From: Paratrimastix pyriformis
Taxonomy: Eukaryota; Preaxostyla; Paratrimastigidae
Assembly (NCBI GenBank): GCA_027972325.1
Contig: JAPMOS010000358.1
Coordinates: forward strand, 1-24,092
Length of the DNA stretch: 24,092 nucleotides
Direction of reading: 5' to 3'
The stretch's first letter is position 1; each line of letters begins with the position of its first letter. The notes under the pieces are model-generated. The model worked only from the letters and a program-made list of their open reading frames with translations, made no database searches and was not told the origin of the DNA. This document shows positions 8,373-15,847 of the stretch, in pieces. Position numbers and translations under genes: made by a program.

Positions 8373-10460
8373 TTATGCGCTCCCAGTGAACTTGAAGAGA
8401 CAGTCCCAATGGGCCGGAATCTCGCGGTAGCAGGTGTTGGTGCGGAACTTGTGGCACTGAATCGACCAGTCATAGGTCTTCCGTTCGTCTTCGGAGAGAG
8501 CGAGGTATTCACGTTCGCAAGCCTGGAATACCTTGGGGAACTGTTCTCCGTAGTAGTCAGTGAGTTCCAACATGGAACGGTCATGAAAAACCTCCTTGAC
8601 GTAGAAGGGGAAAGTGCGTTCCCAGAGGGCAAGCTCATCCAGCCTCATGTGGCCATCGACGGCACGGTCGACGCCGAATGCAGCCTCGGAATCCAGACAC
8701 ACAAGAATCATCAAGGCTCTTGAAGTCAGGAACTGGTAGGTCTTCTCGATATCAGCACTTTGACCGCAGGTCATCGAAAACAGGATTTTTCCGAAGGTGA
8801 GTCCCAACCGGTTAAGTACCTTGTGCAACTCAACACAGATGGCACCGGAGAGTCGGTACTCAGCCATGGTCTCGAAAAAATGAACAGGGACGATGAGACC
8901 GCGATTCAGATGGTTTGTGCTCGGGAACCAACTTGCCAGCAGCTTGGGAAAGATCCGTTCGTAAAATGCCTGTCGAGTGAGTTTCAACACTTCCTTTGTC
9001 TCCGATTGCCAGACGAGGTAGATCCTGGAGGAGAGGTTTTAAGGAACCCACAAGAGGTAAAACAGAAAAACAGACCGATTGAGGGGCGGGGGGCGGTGTT
9101 CGACGACGACAGAGGCGGAGGACTCGAAGTTGTGGGAGGGACTGCTGCTGGACGCGATGACGTGGAACTCGTGGCGGTGCGGGGCGTTCTGGGAGGCACG
9201 GAAGCTCGATCCGGAGCCACTGCTGGAGGCTTTGCAGTCGTGCTCGTGGCGGTGACCGGGGCTGCACGTGGGGTTCTGGGAGGCACGGAAGCCCGACCCG
9301 GAGCCACTGCTGGAGGCGTGGCAGTCGTGCTCGTGGCGGTGACCGGGGCTGCACGTGGGGTTCTGGGAGGCACGGAAGCCCGACCCGGAGCCACTGCTGG
9401 AGGCGTGGCAGTAGTGCTCGTGGCGGTGACCGGGGCTGCACGTGAGGCGGAGGACGCGACAGGGGCTGCACGTGGGGTTCTGGAAGGCACGGATGCCGGA
9501 GGCGGAGGCGTCTTGAGAGCAACGATTGAACCAGCAGCCGGCGGCGGCGGTGAACGCTGGGTTGCCAGGATCGATGTCGGGGGAACGGGAGCGGACCTCT
9601 TGATAGCCGGGGGCCTGTGCTGGCGTCTTGGGCGGGATGGAGTCGGGCAGTTTCTTGGGAGGCGAACCCGCCCTCGGTTTCGGAGGAGGGGCAAGCGACG
9701 ACGACGGAGGGGCGGTCCGGCGTTGGGGGGGCTGCTTTGAGGGCGTCGGAGGAGGGGCTGCGGTCTGCTCGGGTTCGGGGGTCAGCTCAGGTTCGGCGGG
9801 CTGCTCGGGTTCGGCGAGCTGCTCGGGTTCACCAGGGACGGACTGCTCGGCGGCTTCCGGTTCTGTGCCGGTTTGCTGTAGTTCGGACTGCGCCGGTTCG
9901 GGTTCTGAGGGTTCTGCGGGTTCGGTGGTGGTGGCCTGCACAGGGTCGGAGGTAGTCACCTCGGGTTCAGTTGTGGTGGTCTCCAAAGGTTCGATGGTGG
10001 TCTGCTCAGGCACGGGCTCGGTGGTCTGCTCTGGCACGGTGGTCTGCTCAGGCTCAGGGGTCTCCTCGGGCTCGGCGGTGGGCGGCTCGGGTAGCACGCT
10101 CGCCCGCGCATGTTCGCTGCTGGAAGAATGCTCGGCTGATGGAATGAAGACGACTGGGTGATGTTGATCGGCATCCTGGCTGGCATGTTGGGTCTCCTCT
10201 TGTTCTTGTTCGATCGCCTCGTGTTCCTGGCTGGCGCGTTGGGTCTCCTCTTGCTCAGCTTCATCTTCGGTGACAGTGTCCAGGCGAAGAGGCGAGGCCG
10301 GCGCAGCATCGGCGGCGGATGACTTGGGTTCAGCGCGCGCACGTTTCCTCGAATGGCCTCGCGGTTCCTCCTCCGAGGAGTCATCCCGCGAGTGACGAGG
10401 AGTCGGGTAACGGCGGCCGCTGCGCGTCTCACGAAGTTCCTGAGTGCTTTCCTTGGGCAT
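8373..10460 (-). CDS. Intact two-exon gene, 678 aa, disordered N-terminus and unknown conserved C-terminal domain
   Basis: Exon 1 runs 10460-9076 and exon 2 runs 9024-8373. The 51-bp intron 9025-9075 has a GTCTGT donor and a CAG acceptor and joins in phase 2, giving 2037 nt (678 codons plus stop). The start ATG at 10460 lies in CCAAAATGCCC and is conserved in copy B. Residues 1-320 are low-complexity, basic then Glu/Pro/Thr-rich (ETRSGRR near the start, KKRAR-like basic patch, many PEQTT units). Residues about 320-431 are 29-residue repeats rich in His, Cys and Ser (core GHRHEHDCH). Residues about 463-678 form a compact domain, starting IYLVWQSETKEVL and containing AICVELHKVLNRL, CLDSEAAFGVDR, MRLDELALWERTFPF and YDWSIQCHKFRT. 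This domain recurs in three decayed copies in the window, so it is a multicopy family. I do not recognise the domain. The basic N-terminus would suit a nuclear protein. The family could be host or the cargo of an unknown transposon. Confidence 0.75.
9165..9500 (-). repeat. 87-bp tandem repeats within the exon (29-aa His/Cys/Ser units)
   Basis: Tandem copies with an 87-bp period (for example GGCTGCACGTG at 9260 and again 87 bp later). They encode a 29-residue unit with GHRHEHDCH, a Ser-Gly run and FRASQNPT. Two central units are nearly identical and the outer ones are diverged or partial. The array is in frame with the intact gene. The three minus frames are all open across it, and only the frame joined by the intron phase continues into exon 2. 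Confidence 0.85.
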
Positions 10461-10520
10461 TTTGGCGGGATCAAGTGTGGCTATTACCCAAGGTTAGAGC
10501 CACTAAACCATCAAATGTTT

Positions 10521-10927
10521 GTCGGGGGTACTAAAATCCATACCGGCGGTATGGATTTTCAATAGAAATCGAATTTTTCGAGGTGGTGTTCCGACATCAT
10601 CCCAAGTGTTTTTTCGATGAAACTCATCGATTTACATCATCAGAACCCGTATCACGATGTTTGTCGGGGGTACTAAAATCCATACCGGCGGTATGGATTT
10701 TCAATAGAAATCGAATTTTTCGAGGTGGTGTTCTGACATCATCCCAAGTGTTTTTTCGATGAAACTCATCGATTTACATCATCAGAACCGGTATCGCGAT
10801 GTTTGTCGGGGGTACTAAAATCCATACCGGCGGTATGGATTTTCAATAGAAATCGAATTTTTCGAGGTGGTGTTCCGACATCATCCCAAGTGTTTTTTCG
10901 ATGAAACAAATCGATTTGCATCATCAG
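10521..10927. repeat. 142-bp tandem repeat array with palindrome (variant 2)
   Basis: Three units of 142 bp (starting at 10521, 10663 and 10805, the last one shortened). Each carries a perfect dyad with core CCATACCGGCGGTATGG at 10538-10554, 10680-10696 and 10822-10838. The symmetry extends outward through flanking A and T runs to 13 bp per arm. The array starts 60 bp upstream of the ATG of the intact minus-strand gene. It is homologous to the array at 2078-2418 along the whole unit but has different palindrome arms. The third unit is interrupted by the inverted repeat beginning at 10928. Confidence 0.9.
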
Positions 10928-11176
10928 AACAAAGAGTTACACGAATATAGGAGGAGTAGAGATACTCTCTACTCATGATGTTGATGTTGTTGCACATCTC
11001 AAACCTCGCGCAAAGAAGAAAGAATTCCAACCGGATGCCGGCACAGATAGCCAACACAACCTCGGTTCGCGTAAGACACGCGTTATCTTTCTCCTGATTC
11101 GGGAACTCCCGCTGGGAGGAGGGTGGGTCCGAGTAGAGAGTATCTCTACTCCTCCTATATTCGTGTAACTCTTTGT
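10928..11176. repeat. 47-bp inverted repeat pair, DIRS terminal/ICR-like or small MITE
   Basis: A perfect inverted repeat of about 47 bp (starts AACAAAGAGTTACACG) occupies 10928-10974 and 11130-11176. It encloses 155 bp. Its inner end, GAGTAGAGATACTCTCTACTC, is itself a palindrome (9-bp arms around TAC), and a third copy lies at about 11236-11260. The left arm interrupts the 142-bp satellite. Being next to the DIRS 3' end it may be the element's terminal and internal complementary region. A stand-alone MITE is the alternative. No clear target duplication was found. Confidence 0.75.
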
Positions 11177-11507
11177 TTTGGGTCGATACTTCCCAAAACT
11201 TAAGTTACACTCTAGGGAACACAAAGTGTTCCTCGGAGTAGAGATACTCTCTACTCATGATGTCTAGGAGAGATGACAAGCCTCACGCCCGAGGCCCCAC
11301 CACACCCCGCAGCCGAAGTCGCCTAGCGGAGGCCCCCGCACGAGAGCGGGGAGAGAATACCCAACAGACGCAAAGCGGAACGACAAAAACCGCACTCGTA
11401 TTGTGAAAAACAACAGCATTACTGCCCCCGGCGCTCTCATTACAGAGAAAAGAGAGAAGCACGGGAAGGCCCCAAACATGCAACGGGAAAGAAAGGACGA
11501 GGGAGAA
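11177..11507 (-). other. 3' untranslated region of the DIRS-like element
   Basis: This stretch lies downstream of the recombinase stop on the minus strand. It holds a small dyad, GGAACACAAAGTGTTCC (about 11216-11232), the third copy of the GAGTAGAGATACTCTCTACTC palindrome, and otherwise GC-rich sequence with no convincing gene. Short minus frames at 11264-11483 lack any domain. Confidence 0.5.
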
Positions 11508-13127
11508 TCAGGCGTAAATTGCCGCCCCCAACTCAGCCAATTTCTGACTTCTGAGATAGAATTTGGTGAAGGTGTCTGAGCGGGAGGACCAACGAAACTG
11601 GAGAAGCACCAACGCCTCAGGAATTCCAGCCTCCAGAGCCCGGGAAGACCCCATACCCCTCAAGCAATGGGGCTTGAACTTCTTGGGGTCAATCCCCGCC
11701 TCCACCATCAGCCTCCGGACACACGAGCCCAGCCACTTCGCCGTACATGGGCGGCCCGATCCGGAGCACACAAAGAGGGGCTCCTTCGGAGCCCGCAGGG
11801 GGCGTCTTTCCAGGAGCTCCTCCACCGCCGCCACCGCGCAGCGGGAAGGGTGCACCGGGCACGCGGGAATGGGCTGAGTCACCCACAGCATAGCCCGCGT
11901 CTCCTTGGTCAAGGCTCGGAAACGGAGAGTCTCCTTCGTGACCTCCGATCGGGACAGGTCAATACGGACCTGATCCGCTTTACGGAGGCCAAAAATCAAA
12001 AGCAAAGCAGAGACCTTGGCGACCAATTGCCAATCCTCCAAACCGTCGTTGGCACCCCAACGATCCAGCAAAGTCCAGACCAGCCCCAAATCCGGATGGT
12101 CCGAGTACCTGGGAACCTCCGGACGCTTCTTCCGGACCCCGGTCATGAGGGCCGACACAGTGGGCTCCTCACCCACCGCAAAGCCCAAGATGGGCTTCAA
12201 GCTAGTCGAAATAGCCGCAACCCGCGATTTGCAGGCCGAATAACCCAAATCCAGCTCAGCTTGCTCGTCCGCGATGAAGTTCGCGGTCTGGACAGCCAAA
12301 CCGAAGCGATCCCGCAAGCAGGGGTCCTTGCCCCCATGCTCGCACCAAACCAGATACCGCTTCCAGGCCCGAGCATACGCCTTCTGCGTACCCAACTCCA
12401 GTCTGCCACCAATCAGACTCTGGGCCCGAGAGGAGAGACCCTCCGGAAGCTTCGACGCGAAGAGCAACGCAGCCGGCGTCGAGGCCGGCGTCGGGGGAGG
12501 ACCCTCTTCCGACTCCGAAGACTCCGCCTCAATGCCTACGTCCTCACAACAGTCGACCCAGCAGTCCGGGCACTCGAACTCCCCAGCGGCTGATCCCAGC
12601 CTTGAGGGAGAAGAGCCAGCAGCTCCTCCGAAGGGCAAGAGAGCCCCGGGCCGAAGTCCGCCCTTGCTTGGGCCCTGACCCGCGGATGCCCCGAGAGGCG
12701 GACCACCCACGCCGGCCACGCCGGAGTATGGAGTGGGACCCGGTTCAGGGAGGACTGTGGCAGAAAGAGGCTGGGAGACACCGGCAGAGTCAAAGGAGGG
12801 TGCGCCAACAGGCTGAGCAGAAGCGGCCACCACGGCTGGGAGGGCCAAACCGGCACGCACACCACCGCCGTCGCCTGCTGAGCCATCAGCCTTCGCAGGA
12901 GGGGGAGCAAAAGCGAGAAGGGGGGATTGCACCACGCCAGGACCTTCGAGAAGTCCTGCTTGAGGGCGTCCACTGCCTCGCAGCCCAATGACGGAAGACG
13001 GGACCACCAGCGAGGCAGAAGATGATTCTCCGGGGTGGCGAAGGCGTCCACCTCGCACGGACCCAAGAGGGACGCCGCCAGTCGGAAGATCCTTGGGTGG
13101 ACCATCCAGTCCTCCGGGTCGAGCCAA
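11508..13127 (-). CDS. DIRS-type tyrosine recombinase (fossil element, frame looks whole)
   Basis: The frame is 539 codons from the ATG at 13127, but the first ~200 residues are Pro/Gly/Ser-rich and overlap the RNase H frame, so the true start may lie further in. Residues about 225-340 look like a SAM-like core-binding domain (GTQKAYARAWKRYLVWCEHGG). The catalytic domain follows, with Arg382 in FGLRKADQ, the His487/Arg490 box (KPHCLRGMG), a Trp in FRWSS, and the nucleophile Tyr524 in FTKFYLRSQ. This matches the Arg-His-Arg-Trp-Tyr pattern of DIRS recombinases, which integrate a circular DNA intermediate without making target duplications. A CxxC-rich stretch (CPDCWVDCCEDVG) is visible around residue 190 but may belong to the overlapping region only. 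Confidence 0.8.
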   Translation of the reverse strand: MARPGGLDGPPKDLPTGGVPLGSVRGGRLRHPGESSSASLVVPSSVIGLRGSGRPQAGLLEGPGVVQSPLLAFAPPPAKADGSAGDGGGVRAGLALPAVVAASAQPVGAPSFDSAGVSQPLSATVLPEPGPTPYSGVAGVGGPPLGASAGQGPSKGGLRPGALLPFGGAAGSSPSRLGSAAGEFECPDCWVDCCEDVGIEAESSESEEGPPPTPASTPAALLFASKLPEGLSSRAQSLIGGRLELGTQKAYARAWKRYLVWCEHGGKDPCLRDRFGLAVQTANFIADEQAELDLGYSACKSRVAAISTSLKPILGFAVGEEPTVSALMTGVRKKRPEVPRYSDHPDLGLVWTLLDRWGANDGLEDWQLVAKVSALLLIFGLRKADQVRIDLSRSEVTKETLRFRALTKETRAMLWVTQPIPACPVHPSRCAVAAVEELLERRPLRAPKEPLFVCSGSGRPCTAKWLGSCVRRLMVEAGIDPKKFKPHCLRGMGSSRALEAGIPEALVLLQFRWSSRSDTFTKFYLRSQKLAELGAAIYA

Positions 13128-13183
13128 CGAAGTAAGTAAAGGAGACCCCGTACATAAAACTTTCTATGATGGGAAGAGGTCAT
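12536..13183 (-). CDS. RNase H / connection end of the DIRS polyprotein (truncated fossil)
   Basis: This minus frame contains LDPEDWMVHPRIF, EVDAFATPENHLLPRWWSR, AVDALKQDFSKVLAWCNPPF and VPVWPSQPWWPLLL. These are the hallmark blocks after the RNase H domain in DIRS and some gypsy-like polyproteins (consensus D-W, VDLFAS, A-DAF, Y-FPPF, P-WP-Q-W). Similarity fades after about 12690, where the frame overlaps the recombinase. The reverse transcriptase and most of RNase H are absent because the element is truncated on this side, so the ATG at 13183 is not the native start. Confidence 0.7.
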   Translation of the reverse strand: MTSSHHRKFYVRGLLYLLRWLDPEDWMVHPRIFRLAASLLGPCEVDAFATPENHLLPRWWSRLPSLGCEAVDALKQDFSKVLAWCNPPFSLLLPLLRRLMAQQATAVVCVPVWPSQPWWPLLLSLLAHPPLTLPVSPSLFLPQSSLNRVPLHTPAWPAWVVRLSGHPRVRAQARADFGPGLSCPSEELLALLPQGWDQPLGSSSARTAGSTVVRT

Positions 13184-13674
13184 GGAGTGATGGTTATTAA
13201 GAAAAGTGCCATCATAAATGGGCTGACCTGCACCTGCCCATCATAAAAACTTCGTCATTTTATGAAAATCCTCGTCGGGATTTGTGACGTGAAATTTTCC
13301 ATCCACTGGTAGGCGTAGGGTGGGAAAAGGGAGAGTGAGACGTATGGGGATACATGAAATTGATTTCCTAACATGAATTCAATTTTATTTCCTTCATTTT
13401 ATGTCCTCTCCTTATGTTATTCATCTTCTGACTTCTTCTCTCTGTCTTCTAACGAATAGGATCCGAAGTTGGGGAGAAGACGCAGTCTTCACACTCAAAC
13501 TTTGTTCTCGTCATATTCTGATCTCTCCTTTTTATTCTTTTTATTTCTTTCATCTTATGACGTAAAGTTCCAATTATTTAGAGAAAATAAGTTTTTGAAA
13601 GTCGCAAACTGAATTTAAATTTCGAAATAGCCATCATTACCCCTGCAATTCAATCCAAGAAAGCCCGCGATAAA
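13184..13674. other. AT-richer spacer upstream of a small two-exon gene
   Basis: Composition drops sharply in GC from the DIRS boundary. There are short inverted words (TATGATGGG near 13163 and CCCATCATA near 13238) and pyrimidine-rich runs. A module GATCTCTCCTT...CATCTTATGAC at 13520-13562 recurs downstream of the next gene, with a looser version at about 13404-13432. No reading frame is supported. Confidence 0.5.
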
Positions 13675-14482
13675 ATGGAGCCGATACCGTCTGAACCTTC
13701 ACCGCCTCCATCAAGTGCCTCGATCCCAATGCCTATCGTTCCTACATTTACACCATTTGGACAGTATTTACAACAGGCATCTGCGCCGCAACCATCTGTC
13801 ACAACTTCAACTCCTGTTCCATCTTTGAATCTGACTCAAGAACCGCAACCGATGATCCATATTCTTACCAAACAACGTCGCGTGAATGCTCATCTGAGTC
13901 TGTAATTGTTTTTGTTTACTTTGGATTTCCTGACACTTTATCTGATAGGCCTTGATGATGTTTGCTGGATCTGTGATCAGTTGCATACTGCCGTAGAGAA
14001 TTTCTCACGTGCAAGGGCTCTCTGCAATTCCAAACTTGCTACGCTCAAGCCATTCAAGGCTCTCTTTCCACTTCAAGCCCAAAGTGATGATGAGTTCGTG
14101 CGCGTCGTTTTGAATATTATCAACCATTTGGAAGGCAAGCCTTTGATCCAAAAAGGAGACCGCGTTGAACTACTTATGCAAAAGAAGCGAGGTCTGGATA
14201 AATTTGAGCACATTTTCACTCACTCATTCGTAGAACATACTACCGAGATTATCGAACTACATGATGAGCATTCCTTAATGGCCATGGCCGAACGTTCTGC
14301 CAATGAAGAATCCAAACGCCGTGAAGAATCAAGACGCCACCGTTCCAAGAGCTCTCGTGTTGAAGTCATCGACGACGAGTAACAAATTCTTTGGCATTTA
14401 ACAAGCTTTTGGATCTTTGACGTTCCAGACAAAAGGGATCTCATGAAAATGATCTCTCCTTATTATTCTTTCATCTTATGAC
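13520..14482. repeat. Direct repeat flanking the 13675-14382 gene
   Basis: The left copy at 13520-13562 and the right copy at 14451-14482 share GATCTCTCCTT and TTTCATCTTATGAC. The left copy has about 11 extra T-rich bases between the shared words. A looser copy lies at about 13404-13432. They bracket the two-exon gene and may be promoter/terminator modules or the ends of an inserted unit. Confidence 0.65.
13675..14382 (+). CDS. Two-exon gene, 218-aa protein of unknown function
   Basis: Exon 1 is 13675-13897 and exon 2 is 13949-14382. The 51-bp intron (13898-13948) has the local GTCTGT donor and a GATAG acceptor and joins in phase 1, giving 657 nt (218 codons plus stop). Residues 1-70 are Pro/Ser/Thr-rich (IPMPIVPTFTPFGQYL). 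From about residue 75 a helical domain follows (LDDVCWICDQLHTAVENF, FKALFPLQAQSDDEFVRVVL, RGLDKFEHIFTHSFVEHT). The end is a charged Arg/Ser/Glu tail (EESRRHRSKSS) finishing in an acidic DDE. It is less GC-rich than the left-hand genes. It lies in a mobile-element cluster and its Pro/Met-rich start loosely resembles the frame at 23590-23932, so it could belong to an element. No known domain is recognised. Confidence 0.65.
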
Positions 14483-14494
14483 ATCAGCAGACGA

Positions 14495-15037
14495 CTATTC
14501 AAGTTGCTTTTTTAATCTGATGAGCTTTTTTGTGTTGATGATATTGTTTTCATCGATTCCTTCTCGTTTCAGCTTCATCAAGTCACGGTTTATTGAAACT
14601 TTTTTGTGAATTTCATGAGACACATCTTCAATATTTTTATGTTCAACAGTGTCAATCTTTTGAAGTTCGTCTGTCTTAAAACGTCGACGTTTACCATCAA
14701 TAACCCATTTTGTGCCTTCACGTTTGGAAATGTTATATATCTCTTTACTGAAACGTGGAATTTCTTTCGAATATTTGCCTACATGTTCATAAATTCTCAC
14801 TGTATCGCCTGGTTTAAATTTCTCACCAAGTCGCTCGACAATAATTGAATTTTCTTGAGAAATCTGGCTATGGAATTGTTTTTGCATTGGAACATTTTGA
14901 AAACAAAATTTGGAGTCTTCATCAATAACCCTTTATGTGGAGTGTTGTTGTAATTGGTGACCAGTTCTTGAAATATTGAACTGATATTGACATGTTGGAG
15001 ATTTTCAAGACTGAAAATATAGCTGTTTTTAAACCCT
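14495..15037 (-). pseudogene. Fossil rve-type integrase, C-terminal part (Polinton/Ginger/LTR kin)
   Basis: The minus strand encodes a block with LVTNYNNTPHKGL and a following Pro-N-F-V-F, the usual end of a retroviral-type integrase catalytic core. It then encodes an SH3/chromo-like block with FKPGDTVRIYE, FSKEIYNIS and RRFKTDELQKI. This is typical of the integrases of Polintons/Mavericks, Ginger transposons and LTR elements. The catalytic D,D-35-E portion is not present in the window. The piece is AT-rich, unlike its neighbours, and meets a (GGGT)n microsatellite on its upstream side. It is a broken fragment with at least one break plus the truncation, and it looks old. The family cannot be narrowed further without the catalytic core. 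Confidence 0.65.
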
Positions 15038-15123
15038 GGGTGGGGTGGGTGGGTGGGTGGGTGGGTGGGTGGGTGGGTGGGTGGGTGGGTGGGTGGGTGG
15101 GTGGGTGGGTGGGTGGGTGGGTG
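15038..15123. repeat. (GGGT)n microsatellite
   Basis: About 21 copies of GGGT on the plus strand (ACCC on the minus) in a nearly pure run. It marks the boundary between the integrase fossil and the right-hand element. Confidence 0.95.
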
Positions 15124-15249
15124 GCCCGTATATAAAATATTGGGAAGTCCGTGAGTATATAAAATTTGCGGATTTCGCGCAACTCCAAAAAATCGGGGGT
15201 CTTCCTGTTTTCGCGAGTTTGTTATCACCAACTTTCCGGCTGATATCAA
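15124..15249. promoter_or_regulatory. AT-rich spacer with two TATA-like direct repeats
   Basis: GTATATAAAAT occurs at 15128-15138 and 15155-15165, 27 bp apart, inside a short AT-rich stretch before the GTGTSACAC block. It may be a promoter-like site or an easily melted region next to a replication origin. No gene starts here. Confidence 0.3.
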
Positions 15250-15838
15250 GTGTCACACCTACAAAAGATGGCTCGACCTACTACTATATACTATTCATTT
15301 CTGGTGTAGGTGTGACACCTCCGGCTTCACGTTGCGCGACCCTTTACTATCGTTATCTCCAGAACCCTTGCCGCTTCCCCCTGTCGGTAACGTCAAAACA
15401 AGCGCACACGCCGAGGAGGGGCCGCAAGAGCGAGTAAGGGGGTCTATCGAAAGTGTCACACGTTGGAAGTCCGAGGAAGACTTAAGAAATAATAGATAGT
15501 ATGGCGAGCCATCTTTTGGTAGTCGGTAGACCCCCCTCGGACGTTAAACTCAGACCCCTCGCGTGTTGTAGGTGTGACACCTCGTACCTGCCGCAAGAGC
15601 GACTAAGGGGGGTCCGGAGGGGCTAAAAAGGCGGAAGGGTCTCCGGCGGGGCCTAGCGAGAGTGTCACACCTACATTATTCCCAGGACTTCCTACGTGTG
15701 ACACTTGAGATAGAGGGGGTCCGGACGTTACGGGGAACGTGTGACACCTGCACCGAGCGCGGTGATGGAAGTCTTGGGAATATGTAGGTGTGACACTGAG
15801 ATAGAGGGGATTCGGACGTTTGGGAGAACGTGTGACAC
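15250..15838. promoter_or_regulatory. Nine-box GTGTSACAC array, candidate replication origin or element terminus
   Basis: The 9-bp near-palindrome GTGT(C/G)ACAC occurs at 15250, 15310, 15453, 15572, 15662, 15696, 15739, 15788 and 15830 (start positions). I saw none elsewhere in the window. The boxes sit in longer repeats. An inverted pair sharing GTGTCACACCTACA is at 15250 and 15306. An inverted pair of about 29 bp lies at 15662-15690 and 15767-15796. A direct repeat of about 52 bp bounded by boxes lies at 15696-15748 and 15788-15839. The block begins directly after the stop of a replicase that includes an origin-binding-protein-like helicase. An origin role is inferred. A terminal inverted repeat or clustered MITEs are alternatives. 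Confidence 0.6.
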
Positions 15839-15847
15839 CGGCGGCGG

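Larger units (their letters stand above)
10928..13183 (-). mobile_element. DIRS-like tyrosine-recombinase retrotransposon, 5'-truncated fossil
   Basis: The element is on the minus strand. Recognisable parts in coding order are the last portion of the reverse transcriptase/RNase H polyprotein (about 13140-12690), an overlapping tyrosine recombinase frame, and a 3' region with inverted repeats. Overlapping frames, a recombinase in place of a DDE integrase, and inverted terminal/internal complementary repeats are known features of DIRS elements. Gag, the reverse transcriptase core and the left terminal repeat are missing, so it is broken by a large truncation near 13140-13183, where AT-rich sequence begins. 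The recombinase frame looks whole. Age is probably moderate, because the domain is still well preserved. Confidence 0.75.

Noticed and set aside
8760-9740. Plus-strand 326-codon frame across the 9.0-9.7 kb repeats
   Set aside because: It is a shadow of the minus-strand tandem repeats. The minus frame is fixed by an exact intron phase and continues into a conserved domain.
2078-10927. Tandem repeat arrays as CRISPR
   Set aside because: Units of 137-142 bp are repeated throughout without unique spacers, and the context is eukaryotic.
11667-12593. Plus-strand 308-codon frame opposite the DIRS recombinase
   Set aside because: It lies antisense to recognisable catalytic motifs and has no domain of its own. 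GC-rich composition keeps it open.
15038-15123. Interstitial telomere repeat
   Set aside because: GGGT is a pure tetranucleotide unlike TTAGGG, TTTAGGG or other usual telomere units, and the flanks show no other telomeric feature.
15045-15437. Plus-strand frame with a Gly-Gly-Trp-Val repeat
   Set aside because: It is a translation of the microsatellite with unrelated flanks.
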